Counted from the stretch's first letter, positions 52,323-61,414 are shown. The stretch: DNA of 64,000 nt from an uncultured Eubacteriales bacterium (GCA_900546315.1 URCP01000002.1:1-64000), one strand, 5' to 3'. Program-made: numbers and translations. Notes: generated by a model not told the origin, from the letters alone.

Positions 52323-53786
52323 TCAGACGCTCTCGTCCCTGACGCCGAACACAGTGAAGTCGGTAACGCCGGGGCGAAGACCTTCCGGATGACCGCATAT
52401 TCGCAGTCTGACGCTTTCGCAGGAGACGGGTTTGATCTCCCTGTAATCCACGTGCAGCTCGGTGTCGTTGTCCGACGCGTCGACCAGCGTTATCCATTTG
52501 TCGATGTCGTTGTCGGGTCTGCCCTCCAGTATGAACCTGATTGGTCCGGGAACAGCCCCGCCGTCATAGTCAAGCCCGATGTCCCGCCAGATTATCCGCG
52601 CCGCGCCGACAAGATACGGCGCCTGAAGATTGACCGTCATGACAGGCGTTTCATCATCGTCCGCCGGGCGCCAGAAGGTCGTGAGGGTCCCGTCGAGCGC
52701 GTAAAATCCCTCCCTCCCCTCTGTGTGGGAGGATACCCTGACCATCGCGCGCTGTCTCTCGGTGAGCGGCAGCATTCCCGTGGCGTTCGAGACCTCCGGT
52801 GAAGAGCTGACTCCGGGGGCGTACTGCGGCGTATCGGTCACGCCGTGCGGCGCGTAAAGCTCGCCCTCGCCGTTTATCGCGAGAAGGTCCATGCCGATGA
52901 GCCTTTCGTAAAGATGCGTGCAGGCGACCGCGATCGTATAGAACGCCCAGATAGTTCCGTCCGGTCCCTCGGTGACGCATCCGTGCCCCGCGCCGGATAT
53001 GAGCTTTGAGCGGCTTATCGTCACCGGGTTGTTCTTCTGAAGCACGAACCCCCCGAGCGGTCCTTTATCTGAATAGTACGCCGCCATGCAGTAGTTTGTG
53101 TACTCGGTTCCGGAGGACGCATAGATGAGATAGTATCTGCCGTTCCGTTTGAACATCCACTGTCCCTCGACCCAGCCGCACAGCGTGTCCTGATTGTGCT
53201 CACCGAAGCGCTCCCAGACATTCCTCCTGTCAAAGCGCGACAGGATTACGGGTTCGTCTTTCATTCTTCTCGGGTCGTCGCCGTCGAGCTCGACACCGCA
53301 GGAGCCGCTTATGAAGGTGCGCTTGTGCTGACCTTTTTCCATCATGAAGAAATAGAGATAAAGTCTGCCGTCGTCATCGACGAAAAGAGCCGGGTCGACC
53401 GGGCGGAACGGCTTCCCGTCCGGCAGAATGAAGTCCCCTGTATACTCAAAATCCCCCAGCGGTGAATCCGACACGTACAGCCCGTGCGAATGCGACGTCA
53501 TAAGATATCTCCCGCGGAACGGCACGACGACCGGGCTGTATTTCATATCGTACGGTGTTGTGCGGATATGCTTCCAGTTTGTGAAATCGTTCGAGACATA
53601 CGCCATGCCGTAGCTCGGGTAGAGATACCATCTGCCGTTCTCATAGAGGACCGACGGGTCGCTGATCGAGCGGTAGTCGGACGGTTCCTCTCCGGTGAAA
53701 TCCATTATCTGCCACCCGTCGGTCCCGCGGGGGATTGACGGGATTGACAGCGGGTTACAGTAGGTTTTGCGATTCTTGTTTTCCAT
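52323..53786 (-). CDS. Glycoside hydrolase family 43-type enzyme with C-terminal carbohydrate-binding-like domain
   Basis: A 487-residue five-bladed propeller hydrolase. The catalytic base is probably Asp43 in 'SISDPSVLYENGRWYLYPS', the pKa-modulating Asp is in 'RPVDPALFVDDDGRLYLYF' and the acid is probably Glu in 'GCVTEGPDGTIWAFY'. After about residue 330 a discoidin-like region follows ('REGFYALDGTLTTFWRPAD', 'TVNLQAPYLVGAARIIWRDI'). Typical activities are beta-xylosidase, alpha-arabinofuranosidase or beta-galactosidase. No signal peptide. ATG 53786 lies 9 bases after AAGG; the ATG three codons earlier overlaps that site. Second gene of the AraC series. Confidence 0.85.
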   Translation of the reverse strand: MENKNRKTYCNPLSIPSIPRGTDGWQIMDFTGEEPSDYRSISDPSVLYENGRWYLYPSYGMAYVSNDFTNWKHIRTTPYDMKYSPVVVPFRGRYLMTSHSHGLYVSDSPLGDFEYTGDFILPDGKPFRPVDPALFVDDDGRLYLYFFMMEKGQHKRTFISGSCGVELDGDDPRRMKDEPVILSRFDRRNVWERFGEHNQDTLCGWVEGQWMFKRNGRYYLIYASSGTEYTNYCMAAYYSDKGPLGGFVLQKNNPVTISRSKLISGAGHGCVTEGPDGTIWAFYTIAVACTHLYERLIGMDLLAINGEGELYAPHGVTDTPQYAPGVSSSPEVSNATGMLPLTERQRAMVRVSSHTEGREGFYALDGTLTTFWRPADDDETPVMTVNLQAPYLVGAARIIWRDIGLDYDGGAVPGPIRFILEGRPDNDIDKWITLVDASDNDTELHVDYREIKPVSCESVRLRICGHPEGLRPGVTDFTVFGVRDESV

Positions 53787-53803
53787 AAATTGCATCCTTG
53801 ATA

Positions 53804-54739
53804 TCAGAGTTCCTGAGATTTTGTTTCCCTGCCCGACGCTCTTTTGCGGTATTCGGACGGAGTGGAGTTCATGTATTCCCTGAAGCGGCGGCAGAACATC
53901 TTCATGTCCTTGTAGCCGACCGCCGTCATTACGCTGTAGACCGTGTCGCTTGTCCCGGCGAGCAGATCGGCGGCTTCTCCGATGCGAAGCTCCTCGATGT
54001 ACTTGCCGATTGTTTTGCCGGTCGCGTTCTTAAAGACGGTGAACATCTTCGAGCGGCTCACGCAGAGATGTCTCGCGAGGTCGTCGCTGTTTATCTTGGT
54101 GGCAAAATTTGCTTTCAGATACGCCGTTATCTCGCGTATCAGGGCGTCGTCGCCGGATTCCGCTGTCTCCTCATGACCGCTTCGCATTGTTTCCGGGATT
54201 CTCAGCAGCAGTTCGGCTACGCGCAGGCGCATGATTCCGTCGTGTATCCCGGACGGAGACTCAGTCTCCCGGATCATATCGCTGAAAATGCCGAGAAAGG
54301 TGTCCGTCTTGTGCGCCTGTATCCGCCAGACGGTGAGCCCGGGATCAAAAGCGGCGAAGAAGGGCTCAAGCAATCTGTCAGAGCTGAGACTCATGATCGA
54401 CGTGTCGGCGGCGTCGCTGTTTTCCATGAGAAGGCTCGGGAAGAATGAGCACCCGTAGACCACCGTGGTCGAGATGGGCGTCAGCTTCATTCGCTCAGCC
54501 GCGTCAAGAAGCACGAGCGTTCCGGGGCTGATCCCGTGTACCCCGCCGTCCATCGCGAGCTGACCGCTGCCAGACGAGATGAAGATCACGTGAATGAGAT
54601 CATCTCCGCCGATCCAGACGGGTTTCGTGAGTATGTATCTTTCAGCCTTCGATGGGTGCTTCAGTATCTTTGGGTTCCCCTTGATACTCAGTACCTTGCT
54701 GATTGGCATTTCGTTGAGATTTATAGGTAATTTGTTCAT
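53804..54739 (-). CDS. AraC family transcriptional regulator
   Basis: A 311-residue regulator with an N-terminal cupin ('HVIFISSGSGQLAMDGGVHGISPGTLVLLDAAERM') and a C-terminal double helix-turn-helix ('NSDDLARHLCVSRSKMFTVFKNATGKTIGKYIEELRIGEAADLL', 'VYSVMTAVGYKDMKMFCRRFREYMNSTPSEYRKR'). It is the first gene of its own operon (AraC, GH43, GH110-like, SBP), with only 17 bases to GH43, so it probably controls its own synthesis. Confidence 0.88.
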   Translation of the reverse strand: MNKLPINLNEMPISKVLSIKGNPKILKHPSKAERYILTKPVWIGGDDLIHVIFISSGSGQLAMDGGVHGISPGTLVLLDAAERMKLTPISTTVVYGCSFFPSLLMENSDAADTSIMSLSSDRLLEPFFAAFDPGLTVWRIQAHKTDTFLGIFSDMIRETESPSGIHDGIMRLRVAELLLRIPETMRSGHEETAESGDDALIREITAYLKANFATKINSDDLARHLCVSRSKMFTVFKNATGKTIGKYIEELRIGEAADLLAGTSDTVYSVMTAVGYKDMKMFCRRFREYMNSTPSEYRKRASGRETKSQEL

Positions 54740-54823
54740 TTGACGTCAGAATCCTTCCGACATTAATATACGATAACCCCGTATGGAGTTCCGCCGCCTG
54801 CGCCAGGCGACCCGTATACACAG

Positions 54824-54852
54824 ATTTTATCACATCATCGACCGTATGTCAA
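54824..54852 (-). promoter_or_regulatory. Sigma-A promoter of the AraC-GH43-GH110-SBP operon
   Basis: On the minus strand TTGACA (54852-54847) and TAAAAT (54829-54824) with a 17-base spacer. Confidence 0.75.
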
Positions 54853-54909
54853 TCATAAAAACGGGATTTTGCCCGCTTGACCCATATTAAAAATACAAAT
54901 CACCTAAAA

Positions 54910-54945
54910 GCACAGGGCTGACGAGATGAAACGTCAGCCCTGTGC
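54910..54945 (-). terminator. Terminator of the decayed SBP gene
   Basis: GCACAGGGCTGACG (54910-54923) and CGTCAGCCCTGTGC (54932-54945) form a perfect 14-bp stem with an 8-base loop; the minus-strand tail is TTTTAGG. It may still protect the operon below from read-through. Confidence 0.75.
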
Positions 54946-54994
54946 GATAATTTTCTGTTTCGTCTCACATGAGGCGCTGATGCCGTGGCACACT

Positions 54995-55416
54995 TTATCC
55001 GAGCTTCTCTATAAGTTCGTTCAGCGTTTTTCAACCTCGGGAGCGTTTTTCTGATAGCAGGACGCGAAGTCAGCGCTCTTTCCTTTTCCGCTAAGCGGTT
55101 CTTTCGATCGTGATCTGAACACACATGAGTCCGCGCCAGTCAATTGAGATGTACTCCTTCTGTGTTTTGTCATACTTCGGGAAGGGAAGTATACCGAAGT
55201 CAACTTCGCTCTTTCTGTAGACAGCGGAGTCATTATGGGGCGCGAGCTCAAAAGTGTGTGGTCATATATGATGCCGGTCCGCGTCTCGTTCCAGTCTGTG
55301 ATCGATGTCCAGATGTAAGAGCTGTCGGATTTGTTGAAAAGATTGTCCATCTTTTCAACTATCCAGTACATTTTTTCACTGTTCAGCGCGAGCTGGTACT
55401 TTCCGTCTTTTTTCAA
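54995..55416 (-). pseudogene. Remnant of a sugar-type SBP (C-terminal part, frameshifted)
   Basis: On the minus strand one frame gives 'KKDGKYQLALNSEKMYWIVEKMDNLFNKS' and 'TSITDWNETRTGIIYDHTLL'. After a shift near 55220 another frame gives 'SEVDFGILPFPKYDKTQKEY' followed by 'ISIDWRGLMCVQIT', the signature block of the SBP paralogues here. The end 'LNELIEKLG' with stop at 54995 is the usual SBP C terminus. At least one frameshift and internal deletions separate these pieces, and the N-terminal half with signal peptide is not recognisable. Its terminator is intact. Confidence 0.85.
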
Positions 55417-55790
55417 CGATATACTGATTGCAGGACGTGGGTATGCTCGTCATCTTCCACGCCGCCTGAGCTGCGAAGCCGTAGAGGCCGTTCTCATGTG
55501 GGAATATTGTCTCGATATATCCGTGGCAGATCGTCTTGATTTCTATGCCGAGATGTTCCTCGATCTTTATCGTGCACATCTCCTATGGCAACCCCGAATC
55601 CCGCGGCGGTCTTCGGAGACGCGGCAATGAGGCTTCCGCAGTCCTGAAACATATGTATCAGACCGTTCGCGGACGCCATCGACGGGCTGTTCGGCGTGAA
55701 CGGATAATTTGCGCCGGCGTGTATTCACCGGACAGAAAATCCACGTTGACGGTGGGGCGTTCCGGCATATGCGCCTAGTAGATCCGTTTG
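55417..55790 (-). other. Decayed coding sequence of unclear origin
   Basis: Fragments such as 'EEHLGIEIKTICHGYIETIFPHENGLYGFAAQ' and 'MASANGLIHMFQDCGSLIAA' on the minus strand look like real protein sequence but are split among frames. They may be the N-terminal part of the decayed SBP or of a neighbouring enzyme gene. I see no intact gene here. Confidence 0.4.
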
Positions 55791-55912
55791 CTCGTTATAT
55801 CAAAATCCGGAGCTTTCTTTTTTATCCGCGAATTGCAATTATGGATAAGCCATTTGTAAAAGAAATAGTTGCGTGAGTAATAGTAATAGTATTAGTATTA
55901 TTTTTCTAATAA

Positions 55913-56071
55913 TTGATTGAGAATCGGGCGGAAGCGAAGGCTATCCGTGTGACATCGGATGCCATCCAGGTTGAGCCGCTGGTTGTCGCTCCCATTGTTT
56001 CGCTGCCAATGCTTCTTGTGCTCTTGATTATTCTGTTTGTACCGGGAAGAAAAAATACGAAAACTGAGTAA
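55913..56071 (+). other. Short orphan frame with one membrane segment (possible gene tail)
   Basis: From TTG 55913 to TAA 56069-56071 the plus strand encodes about 52 residues ending in 'LPMLLVLLIILFVPGRKNTK', a membrane helix with a positively charged tail. It looks like the 3' end of a surface or membrane protein gene cut off by rearrangement. Upstream (55865-55910) is an A+T-rich stretch of AGT/ATT trinucleotides. Confidence 0.35.
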
Positions 56072-56152
56072 CTGGGTTATAGGCTATGTTCAGAATTTTC
56101 TGTAAAAGCCTGCAAATCCACCCCTTGGATGAACCTGCAAGAAATATCTGGC

Positions 56153-56216
56153 AATTATATGCCGACGGCGATGAACTCAAGGATAGCTATCGTTTTCACG
56201 CCGTCGGCATATAATT
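56153..56216. repeat. 18-bp perfect inverted repeat with 28-base loop
   Basis: AATTATATGCCGACGGCG (56153-56170) is perfectly inverted at 56199-56216. No U-rich tail follows toward the SBP gene. It may be a recombination remnant, a transposon end pair or a strong transcript-stabilising hairpin at the 3' end of the SBP gene. Confidence 0.7.
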
Positions 56217-56297
56217 ATTTATTGTACCACTTCTCGCAGAACTCCCCAATAGAAAGCTCCATCTTATATGTGATGACTCATCGCCCGTTACGCGCGT

Positions 56298-57747
56298 TTA
56301 CTCTCCGAAAAGTGAGTTAATCTTTTCAAGATCGCTCAGCATCTTCGACTCATACTTCGCGTAAAGTGTTGAAACATTCTTGTTGCCCTTCAGTGTCAGG
56401 TTGACGAACTCACCCGGGAATCCGCCTATTGCGAGGAATTCTCCCCAGTCATAGCAACGTGTTGAGAGGAGAATATCGATCATATCCGACGCGCCCTCAT
56501 CACGCGCAACCTTTCCCTTGAGCGCTCCCTCGTAGTACGCTTTGTAAACGTCTTCGGAACCTGACGCCAGCGCGGTCAGCACAACCGCGGTGCGTTCAAG
56601 GTTGTCTGCGGTCTTCGGCACCATCATGATGCCGCCACTGTATACGGACGAGAAACTGTAGTAGCGCTCCTGCTCCTCGTCATATTTCGGTATCGGAAGT
56701 ATTCCGAAATCTGCTTCCATGTTGCGCAGAGAGAAAACGGCACCGAGATTTGTGTTTGAGAACAGACCCTTGTTTTCAAGAAACATATTGATCCTTGTCT
56801 CATCCGGAGTTGACGTAATATGCGTATTATATAAAACCTCGGTATTTTCAAAGATAGACATGATACGCTGCGCGATACTGATCGTGCGTTCGTTGTTGAA
56901 AGAAAGCTGCGGTATCCCATCGCTGTCTTTTGAGACATACCAGCAATTCGCACCGTGCAGCAGCTGATATGAGAAACCGGCGCTCGCGACAATACCGTAT
57001 CTGTCCTCCTGATCATATATGCCGTTTCCATCGAGATCAGCTGAGACGTTCTCAGACAGCAATGTGAGCTTGTCTAAAGTCCACTTTCCCTCATTTACAA
57101 GCCCGTACAGATCTTCAATGCCGTTCTCTTCCTGAAGCTTCTTGTTAAAAAGGATACATCCGGTGCTGTTCTTGTCGCTCAGTGTAAAATCCGAGTTCAC
57201 CATGAACAGCTTATCGCCCGTCGACAGCGTCTCTACCGAACCCTGATCCCACCACGGATCGCTGAAATCAACATACGGCAGCTGATAAAGGTCGAGGCAA
57301 AGCTCATCGGTTATCGCACCAGAAGCGTAGTAGGCCTGCGGAAACACGGCGTCATACGCGTTGTCATTTGCCATTACCGAAGCTCTGAAGTTTGTCACGA
57401 TATTTGTCGCCGGCAGATATTCTGCCGAGAGCTTCACATTGTATTTTTTCTTCAACGCCGCGGTTTCGTTCGTAGACGGCGTCGTTCAGGGCGTCGCCTG
57501 TCGCCTCCTCGGCGGAAATATCAACTGAATACGTCGTTTGCCAGTGAAGAAAGTGGAACTCGTAGCCGTCGAACGCCACGTCCGGAAGATCAGCCTGTTT
57601 CCTTGTTTCTTCGGATTCCGCGGATGTCTGCTCCGGATCACCTGCTGTTGACGGCACGGTATCATCATCTGAGCCCGCATTCCCGCAACCGGACATGGTT
57701 GATATCAGCATTGCTCCGAACAATATTATCGCGATCTTTTTTCTCAT
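56298..57747 (-). pseudogene. Sugar-type SBP lipoprotein gene with a single-base frameshift
   Basis: The gene starts at ATG 57747 with a lipoprotein signal ('MLISTMSGC', Cys21) and reads correctly to 'LNDAVYERNRGVEEK'. There an extra base in an A6 run on the coding strand (plus-strand T6 at 57444-57449) shifts the frame. The rest is intact in the next frame: 'KYNVKLSAEYLPATN', the Asp-rich loop 'DLDGNGIYDQEDRYGI', 'DFGILPIPKYDEEQERYYS' and 'LSDLEKINSLFGE' at the end. With five A residues the protein would be a normal SBP of about 480 residues. It may be a sequencing error, a fresh mutation or a slippage-prone switch. Last gene of the GH36, DMT, isomerase operon. Confidence 0.85.
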
Positions 57748-57770
57748 AGCGGTATACATCTCCTTATATA

Positions 57771-58616
57771 TCATTGTTTTTCACCGTGAAGTATTTTTCT
57801 GAGCCTGTCGCAGCGATCATAGCACTTTTTCATGAACTCAACCGCGCATTCGTCTGTGGGATAGACGACCTCCATTGTGAGCGGACCCGCGTATCCGATC
57901 GATCTCAGCGCGTTCATATCGGTTTCCCAGTCTGTTGTGCCGTCGTACGGCGGAAGATGCGAGTCGTCATCCTGCGCGTTGTCGTGAATATGTGTGGTGT
58001 AAAGCCGCTTTCCGAGCGTCTTTATTGCCTTTGGCTCGTCGAGCTTTGTCATATGCGCGTGACCGAAATCCCATGTCGCGCCGACATACTCGCTGTCATA
58101 ACAATCAATCAGCTCTGCGAGTGCCTCCGCGGAATTCGGGTATAATCTCCACTGCGGGTAGATCATCAGATTCTCAAGGCACAGATAAACTTTGTTCTGT
58201 CCGGCTTCGACCGCAAGCTTGTCAAGGCTCAGGCGGGAATATTCAAGCGATTTCTTCTCGTCGAAGTTGTCATTGACGGCAGAACGCGGATGGCAGGAAC
58301 AGTATTTAGCGCCGAGCATCATGGTCGCGGTCAGGCATCTTGACAGCGCGGTCTCCATGGTGGGATCGATTTCCTCAGCGGATATCAGCGGATGGTAGTA
58401 CGGCATATGCGTCTGTATGCACCTGAGGTCGTACTTTGAGAGCAGATCGTTTATTCGCTCAATTTCGGCTTCCCAGCCGTCGCTGTGGAAGACCTTGCTC
58501 GAGCCGAAGCCCATCGAGACCTCCCTGAATCCCGCCTCGTGAGCGCAGCGCATGATATACTCCATGTACTCATCGTGTTGAATCTGCATGGTGCAGGGGT
58601 TATTCGTTGAATTCAT
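57771..58616 (-). CDS. Sugar phosphate isomerase/epimerase (AP endonuclease 2 TIM barrel)
   Basis: A 281-residue xylose-isomerase-like TIM barrel. Metal-binding residues are visible: Glu in 'VYLCLENLMIYPQW', Asp and His in 'GATWDFGHAHMTK', His in 'LYTTHIHDNAQDDDSHLPP' and Glu in 'GPLTMEVVYP'. Members isomerise or epimerise keto-sugars or act as sugar-acid dehydratases. ATG 58616 lies 8 bases after GGAG; a GTG three codons upstream overlaps that site. It sits between the DMT and SBP genes of the alpha-galactosidase operon. Substrate unknown. Confidence 0.88.
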   Translation of the reverse strand: MNSTNNPCTMQIQHDEYMEYIMRCAHEAGFREVSMGFGSSKVFHSDGWEAEIERINDLLSKYDLRCIQTHMPYYHPLISAEEIDPTMETALSRCLTATMMLGAKYCSCHPRSAVNDNFDEKKSLEYSRLSLDKLAVEAGQNKVYLCLENLMIYPQWRLYPNSAEALAELIDCYDSEYVGATWDFGHAHMTKLDEPKAIKTLGKRLYTTHIHDNAQDDDSHLPPYDGTTDWETDMNALRSIGYAGPLTMEVVYPTDECAVEFMKKCYDRCDRLRKILHGEKQ

Positions 58617-58656
58617 AATATACACTCCTTCTTTTGTGTTTTTTTGCCGGTATTTC

Positions 58657-59529
58657 TCACATAACGCAGATAATAATCACCCCCAGAATAAGCCCCGCAA
58701 TCTGTTTCGCCTTCAATCTCTCATGGAATACAACCACAGACACCATGGCGGTCATCAGTATCAGTCCGCCGTTTACGACCGGGAAGAAGACGATGCTCGG
58801 AAGCACTCCCGAGAGATAGAGGTTGAGGCTGTGAATCATTCCGAGTGCCGCGCCGGAGAATATCGCGAGCGGCAGGGCGGGGGAACACGATAGTTTCGCT
58901 TCCGCCCGGTCGGCGCGCGGCTTTTTCCCGCGCGGCAGGGCCATGCCCGAGATCAGCGCCATAAGGATGAACGAAATCAGCAGGAACAGGCTCATTTCCC
59001 CTCCGTGCCCAGATTCCTGATGGACTTTCTGCATAACCCCGATAAGCCCCGTGAAGAGCATCGAGCCGAACGCGAAGATCATCCACCTGAAATTGACGCC
59101 ACCGCGCCTAATATCCATCGTCAGCGCAAGCGCCAGCACAAGGATCGGAAGCAATATGATCTGCATCACCCGGACCTTTTCAGAATAGCAAATGACACTG
59201 AACACCGTCGATATAAGAAATCCGCAGCAGGAGATGAGCGTCGTGCAGGTCATGGACCCATAAGATATCGCCTTTATGTAGCAAAACTGAGCAAGCATAT
59301 TGACAAGGGCGAATCCGACCGCGGTGACAAGCGTGAACAGCGAACAGGAATGATTTTTCCCAAAAATGAAGAACAGAAGCAGCACCGGAACAGCGCTGAT
59401 ATAGGTTACCGTGTTGAACAGCCCAAGATCAACCGCGCCGGATGATTCCTTTTTGCTGAAGGATTCAAACGCAGCGTTCTTTCCGGTCTCGAGGCTGACA
59501 GAGATGAAGAGAAGAATGTAGTTTATCAC
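58657..59529 (-). CDS. DMT superfamily (EamA-like) transporter, copy 3
   Basis: A 290-residue protein with ten predicted transmembrane helices, closely related to copy 2: 'GVMQKVHQESGHGGEMSLFLLISFILM' and 'IVFFPVVNGGLILMTAMVSVVVFHERL'. The likely start is GTG 59529 behind GGGAAAG, 22 bases after the GH36 stop; the longer frame upstream overlaps GH36 and is not membrane-like. Second gene of the GH36 operon. Transport of galactose, a galactoside or a derivative is suggested by context only. Confidence 0.82.
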   Translation of the reverse strand: MINYILLFISVSLETGKNAAFESFSKKESSGAVDLGLFNTVTYISAVPVLLLFFIFGKNHSCSLFTLVTAVGFALVNMLAQFCYIKAISYGSMTCTTLISCCGFLISTVFSVICYSEKVRVMQIILLPILVLALALTMDIRRGGVNFRWMIFAFGSMLFTGLIGVMQKVHQESGHGGEMSLFLLISFILMALISGMALPRGKKPRADRAEAKLSCSPALPLAIFSGAALGMIHSLNLYLSGVLPSIVFFPVVNGGLILMTAMVSVVVFHERLKAKQIAGLILGVIIICVM

Positions 59530-59551
59530 TTGATTTTGCTTTCCCGCTCTT

Positions 59552-61414
59552 TCACGCCTTATCGATATCCGTTCTGATGAACCCGAAGCTCTCTCGGATC
59601 TCCAGCCTGATACCAAATCTGTCGATCTCCGCTCCGCTTACTGTCTGACCGCCTATACTGTAATTTTTCGCGGTATCGGCCGCCGGATATACCACGATGG
59701 CGTGCTGCATCGGATTTCTTACGAACGTAAGTATCTTTATGACGGACATATCCCGGTTGCAGTACTCAAACGAAGTGATATCATTCGCGCCGGTAATAAT
59801 TCTGCAATCGGCGCCGATAAAGAATTCTCGGTCACGCTTATACTCCGAGATATGCTTCGCAAGGCGGTCCAGTACCTCGTCCGTCAGTTTTGTCAGGTCG
59901 CAGCTTATCCCGAGAGGTCCCGCGCTCAGGAAACCGTCAATCCACGAATAAGCGAGGCTCGCGACATTTTCCCACACACCGTCGCACGTCGTGAGGAGTT
60001 TGTCCTTCTTGTCCCCGCCATAAACCGGGCTGAAACCTGGCAGAGACCTGATCGTCGCCCATTTCTCAATCCACTGCGGCGGCATTCGCAGCATAGTATC
60101 CTTGAATATCCGTATCCCGTCGAACGCCGACTGATTGTCGGAGAGCCAGAAGCTGTCGAACAGGAATCCGTTAGCCATCTGCATTCTCATTCCGCCCGAG
60201 GCACAGTTCTCAAGGTAGATGTCCGGGTGCGCGCTCCTCAGATCTTTAATGAACTTCTCATACCCGCGATAGTAGCTGATGAACGCGTCGCCATACGGGT
60301 CATCAAAGATATCCGCGTTGAAATCAAACTTTATGAAATCTATCCGGTAACGCTTTATGCGGTCATTCAGAAGGTCGAGGATATATTCGCGCGCCCCGGA
60401 CTTCGCAAAGTTCACGAAATACTGCCTGCCGTACTCAATATAGCAATCCTTATGCAGTCTGACCGCCTCGGACGCATCTGTGGCGCGCTCGATCTCAAAC
60501 CACAATCCGAATTTCATCCCGAGTGAATGTATCATATCGGAGAATTCCTTCATTCTCCCGACAAAGCTGCCGTTCCGGTTCTCTTCCCAGTCTCCGACCC
60601 GGTTCCACCAATTCATAGCGTCGGCGAACCACCCGGCGTCGACAACGAAATACTCCGCGCCGATCCTCGAAGCGATGACGGCCTGCTCGTGAAGGGAATC
60701 ATACGTGAACGAATCGAAATTCGACAGCCATGTGTTGTATATGACCGGCATCGTCCGTCTCGGGTAGATATCGTTTATATACCTGTGCAGTTTCCAGCAG
60801 TCAAGGTCGATCTTGTTCCGGAAACCGAAATAGATTATCCTCGAAATTTCAGCTTTTTCTCCCGGCGCGAGGTTCAGGCTGAAATTGTCGGCGTCGGGTC
60901 CGATGACAACCTCCACCTGACCTTTTCCGCCGCCAAGGTCGCGGCGCCTCACGCTCATCTCCCATGAGAAGACCGCCGGAAGGTGAAAGACTATGCCGCG
61001 TCCGTTCTGATTGTTCCATATAGCGATAACCGGAGCAGCATCCAGTGTCGTCCTGACGCTGCCGACTTTAGAATACACGCCGGTCACGAGCGGCTGCCAC
61101 CCGCCTGTGCTCTCATGCAGCCAGTTGTTGAACTGGGTGTAGACCTCATAGTCGCCATCTGGAAGGACAAATTTTGATTTTGCCCTCGTGATGGTCACGG
61201 GTTCTTCCGAAATATTGCCGACGGTATCCGTGCGTGAATACACGTCATCGTCGTTCACCCGCGTTTCGGACACGAGCTCCAGTTTCTCCGACCTGAACAA
61301 GAAGCGGGATTCGTCCCCTGTCTCCTCAAAGCCGCCGTTTCCCGGGCACCTGATCTCAAAGAGGTCAGTATAATTCCGTGTCTCAAGTTCGTTCATAAGC
61401 TTTTTTGTTATCAT
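59552..61414 (-). CDS. Alpha-galactosidase, glycoside hydrolase family 36
   Basis: A 620-residue cytosolic enzyme. After an N-terminal beta-sandwich (to about 215), the TIM barrel shows 'YNTWLSNFDSFTYDSLHEQA', 'EYFVVDAGWF', 'GLWFEIER', the nucleophile Asp364 in 'DFIKFDFNADIF', 'LENCASGGMRMQMANG' and the acid/base Asp426 in 'WLSDNQSAFDGIRI', all matching GH36/clan GH-D. Members cleave terminal alpha-galactose from raffinose-family or galactomannan fragments. No signal peptide, so substrates must be imported. GGAG lies 8 bases before the ATG. First gene of an operon with DMT, isomerase and SBP; a PocR-AraC gene is transcribed away from it. Confidence 0.93.
   Translation of the reverse strand: MITKKLMNELETRNYTDLFEIRCPGNGGFEETGDESRFLFRSEKLELVSETRVNDDDVYSRTDTVGNISEEPVTITRAKSKFVLPDGDYEVYTQFNNWLHESTGGWQPLVTGVYSKVGSVRTTLDAAPVIAIWNNQNGRGIVFHLPAVFSWEMSVRRRDLGGGKGQVEVVIGPDADNFSLNLAPGEKAEISRIIYFGFRNKIDLDCWKLHRYINDIYPRRTMPVIYNTWLSNFDSFTYDSLHEQAVIASRIGAEYFVVDAGWFADAMNWWNRVGDWEENRNGSFVGRMKEFSDMIHSLGMKFGLWFEIERATDASEAVRLHKDCYIEYGRQYFVNFAKSGAREYILDLLNDRIKRYRIDFIKFDFNADIFDDPYGDAFISYYRGYEKFIKDLRSAHPDIYLENCASGGMRMQMANGFLFDSFWLSDNQSAFDGIRIFKDTMLRMPPQWIEKWATIRSLPGFSPVYGGDKKDKLLTTCDGVWENVASLAYSWIDGFLSAGPLGISCDLTKLTDEVLDRLAKHISEYKRDREFFIGADCRIITGANDITSFEYCNRDMSVIKILTFVRNPMQHAIVVYPAADTAKNYSIGGQTVSGAEIDRFGIRLEIRESFGFIRTDIDKA

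Noticed and set aside
55865..55910. A+T-rich AGT/ATT repeats considered as a CRISPR or origin element
   Set aside because: The repeat is a simple trinucleotide tract without spacers or DnaA sites.
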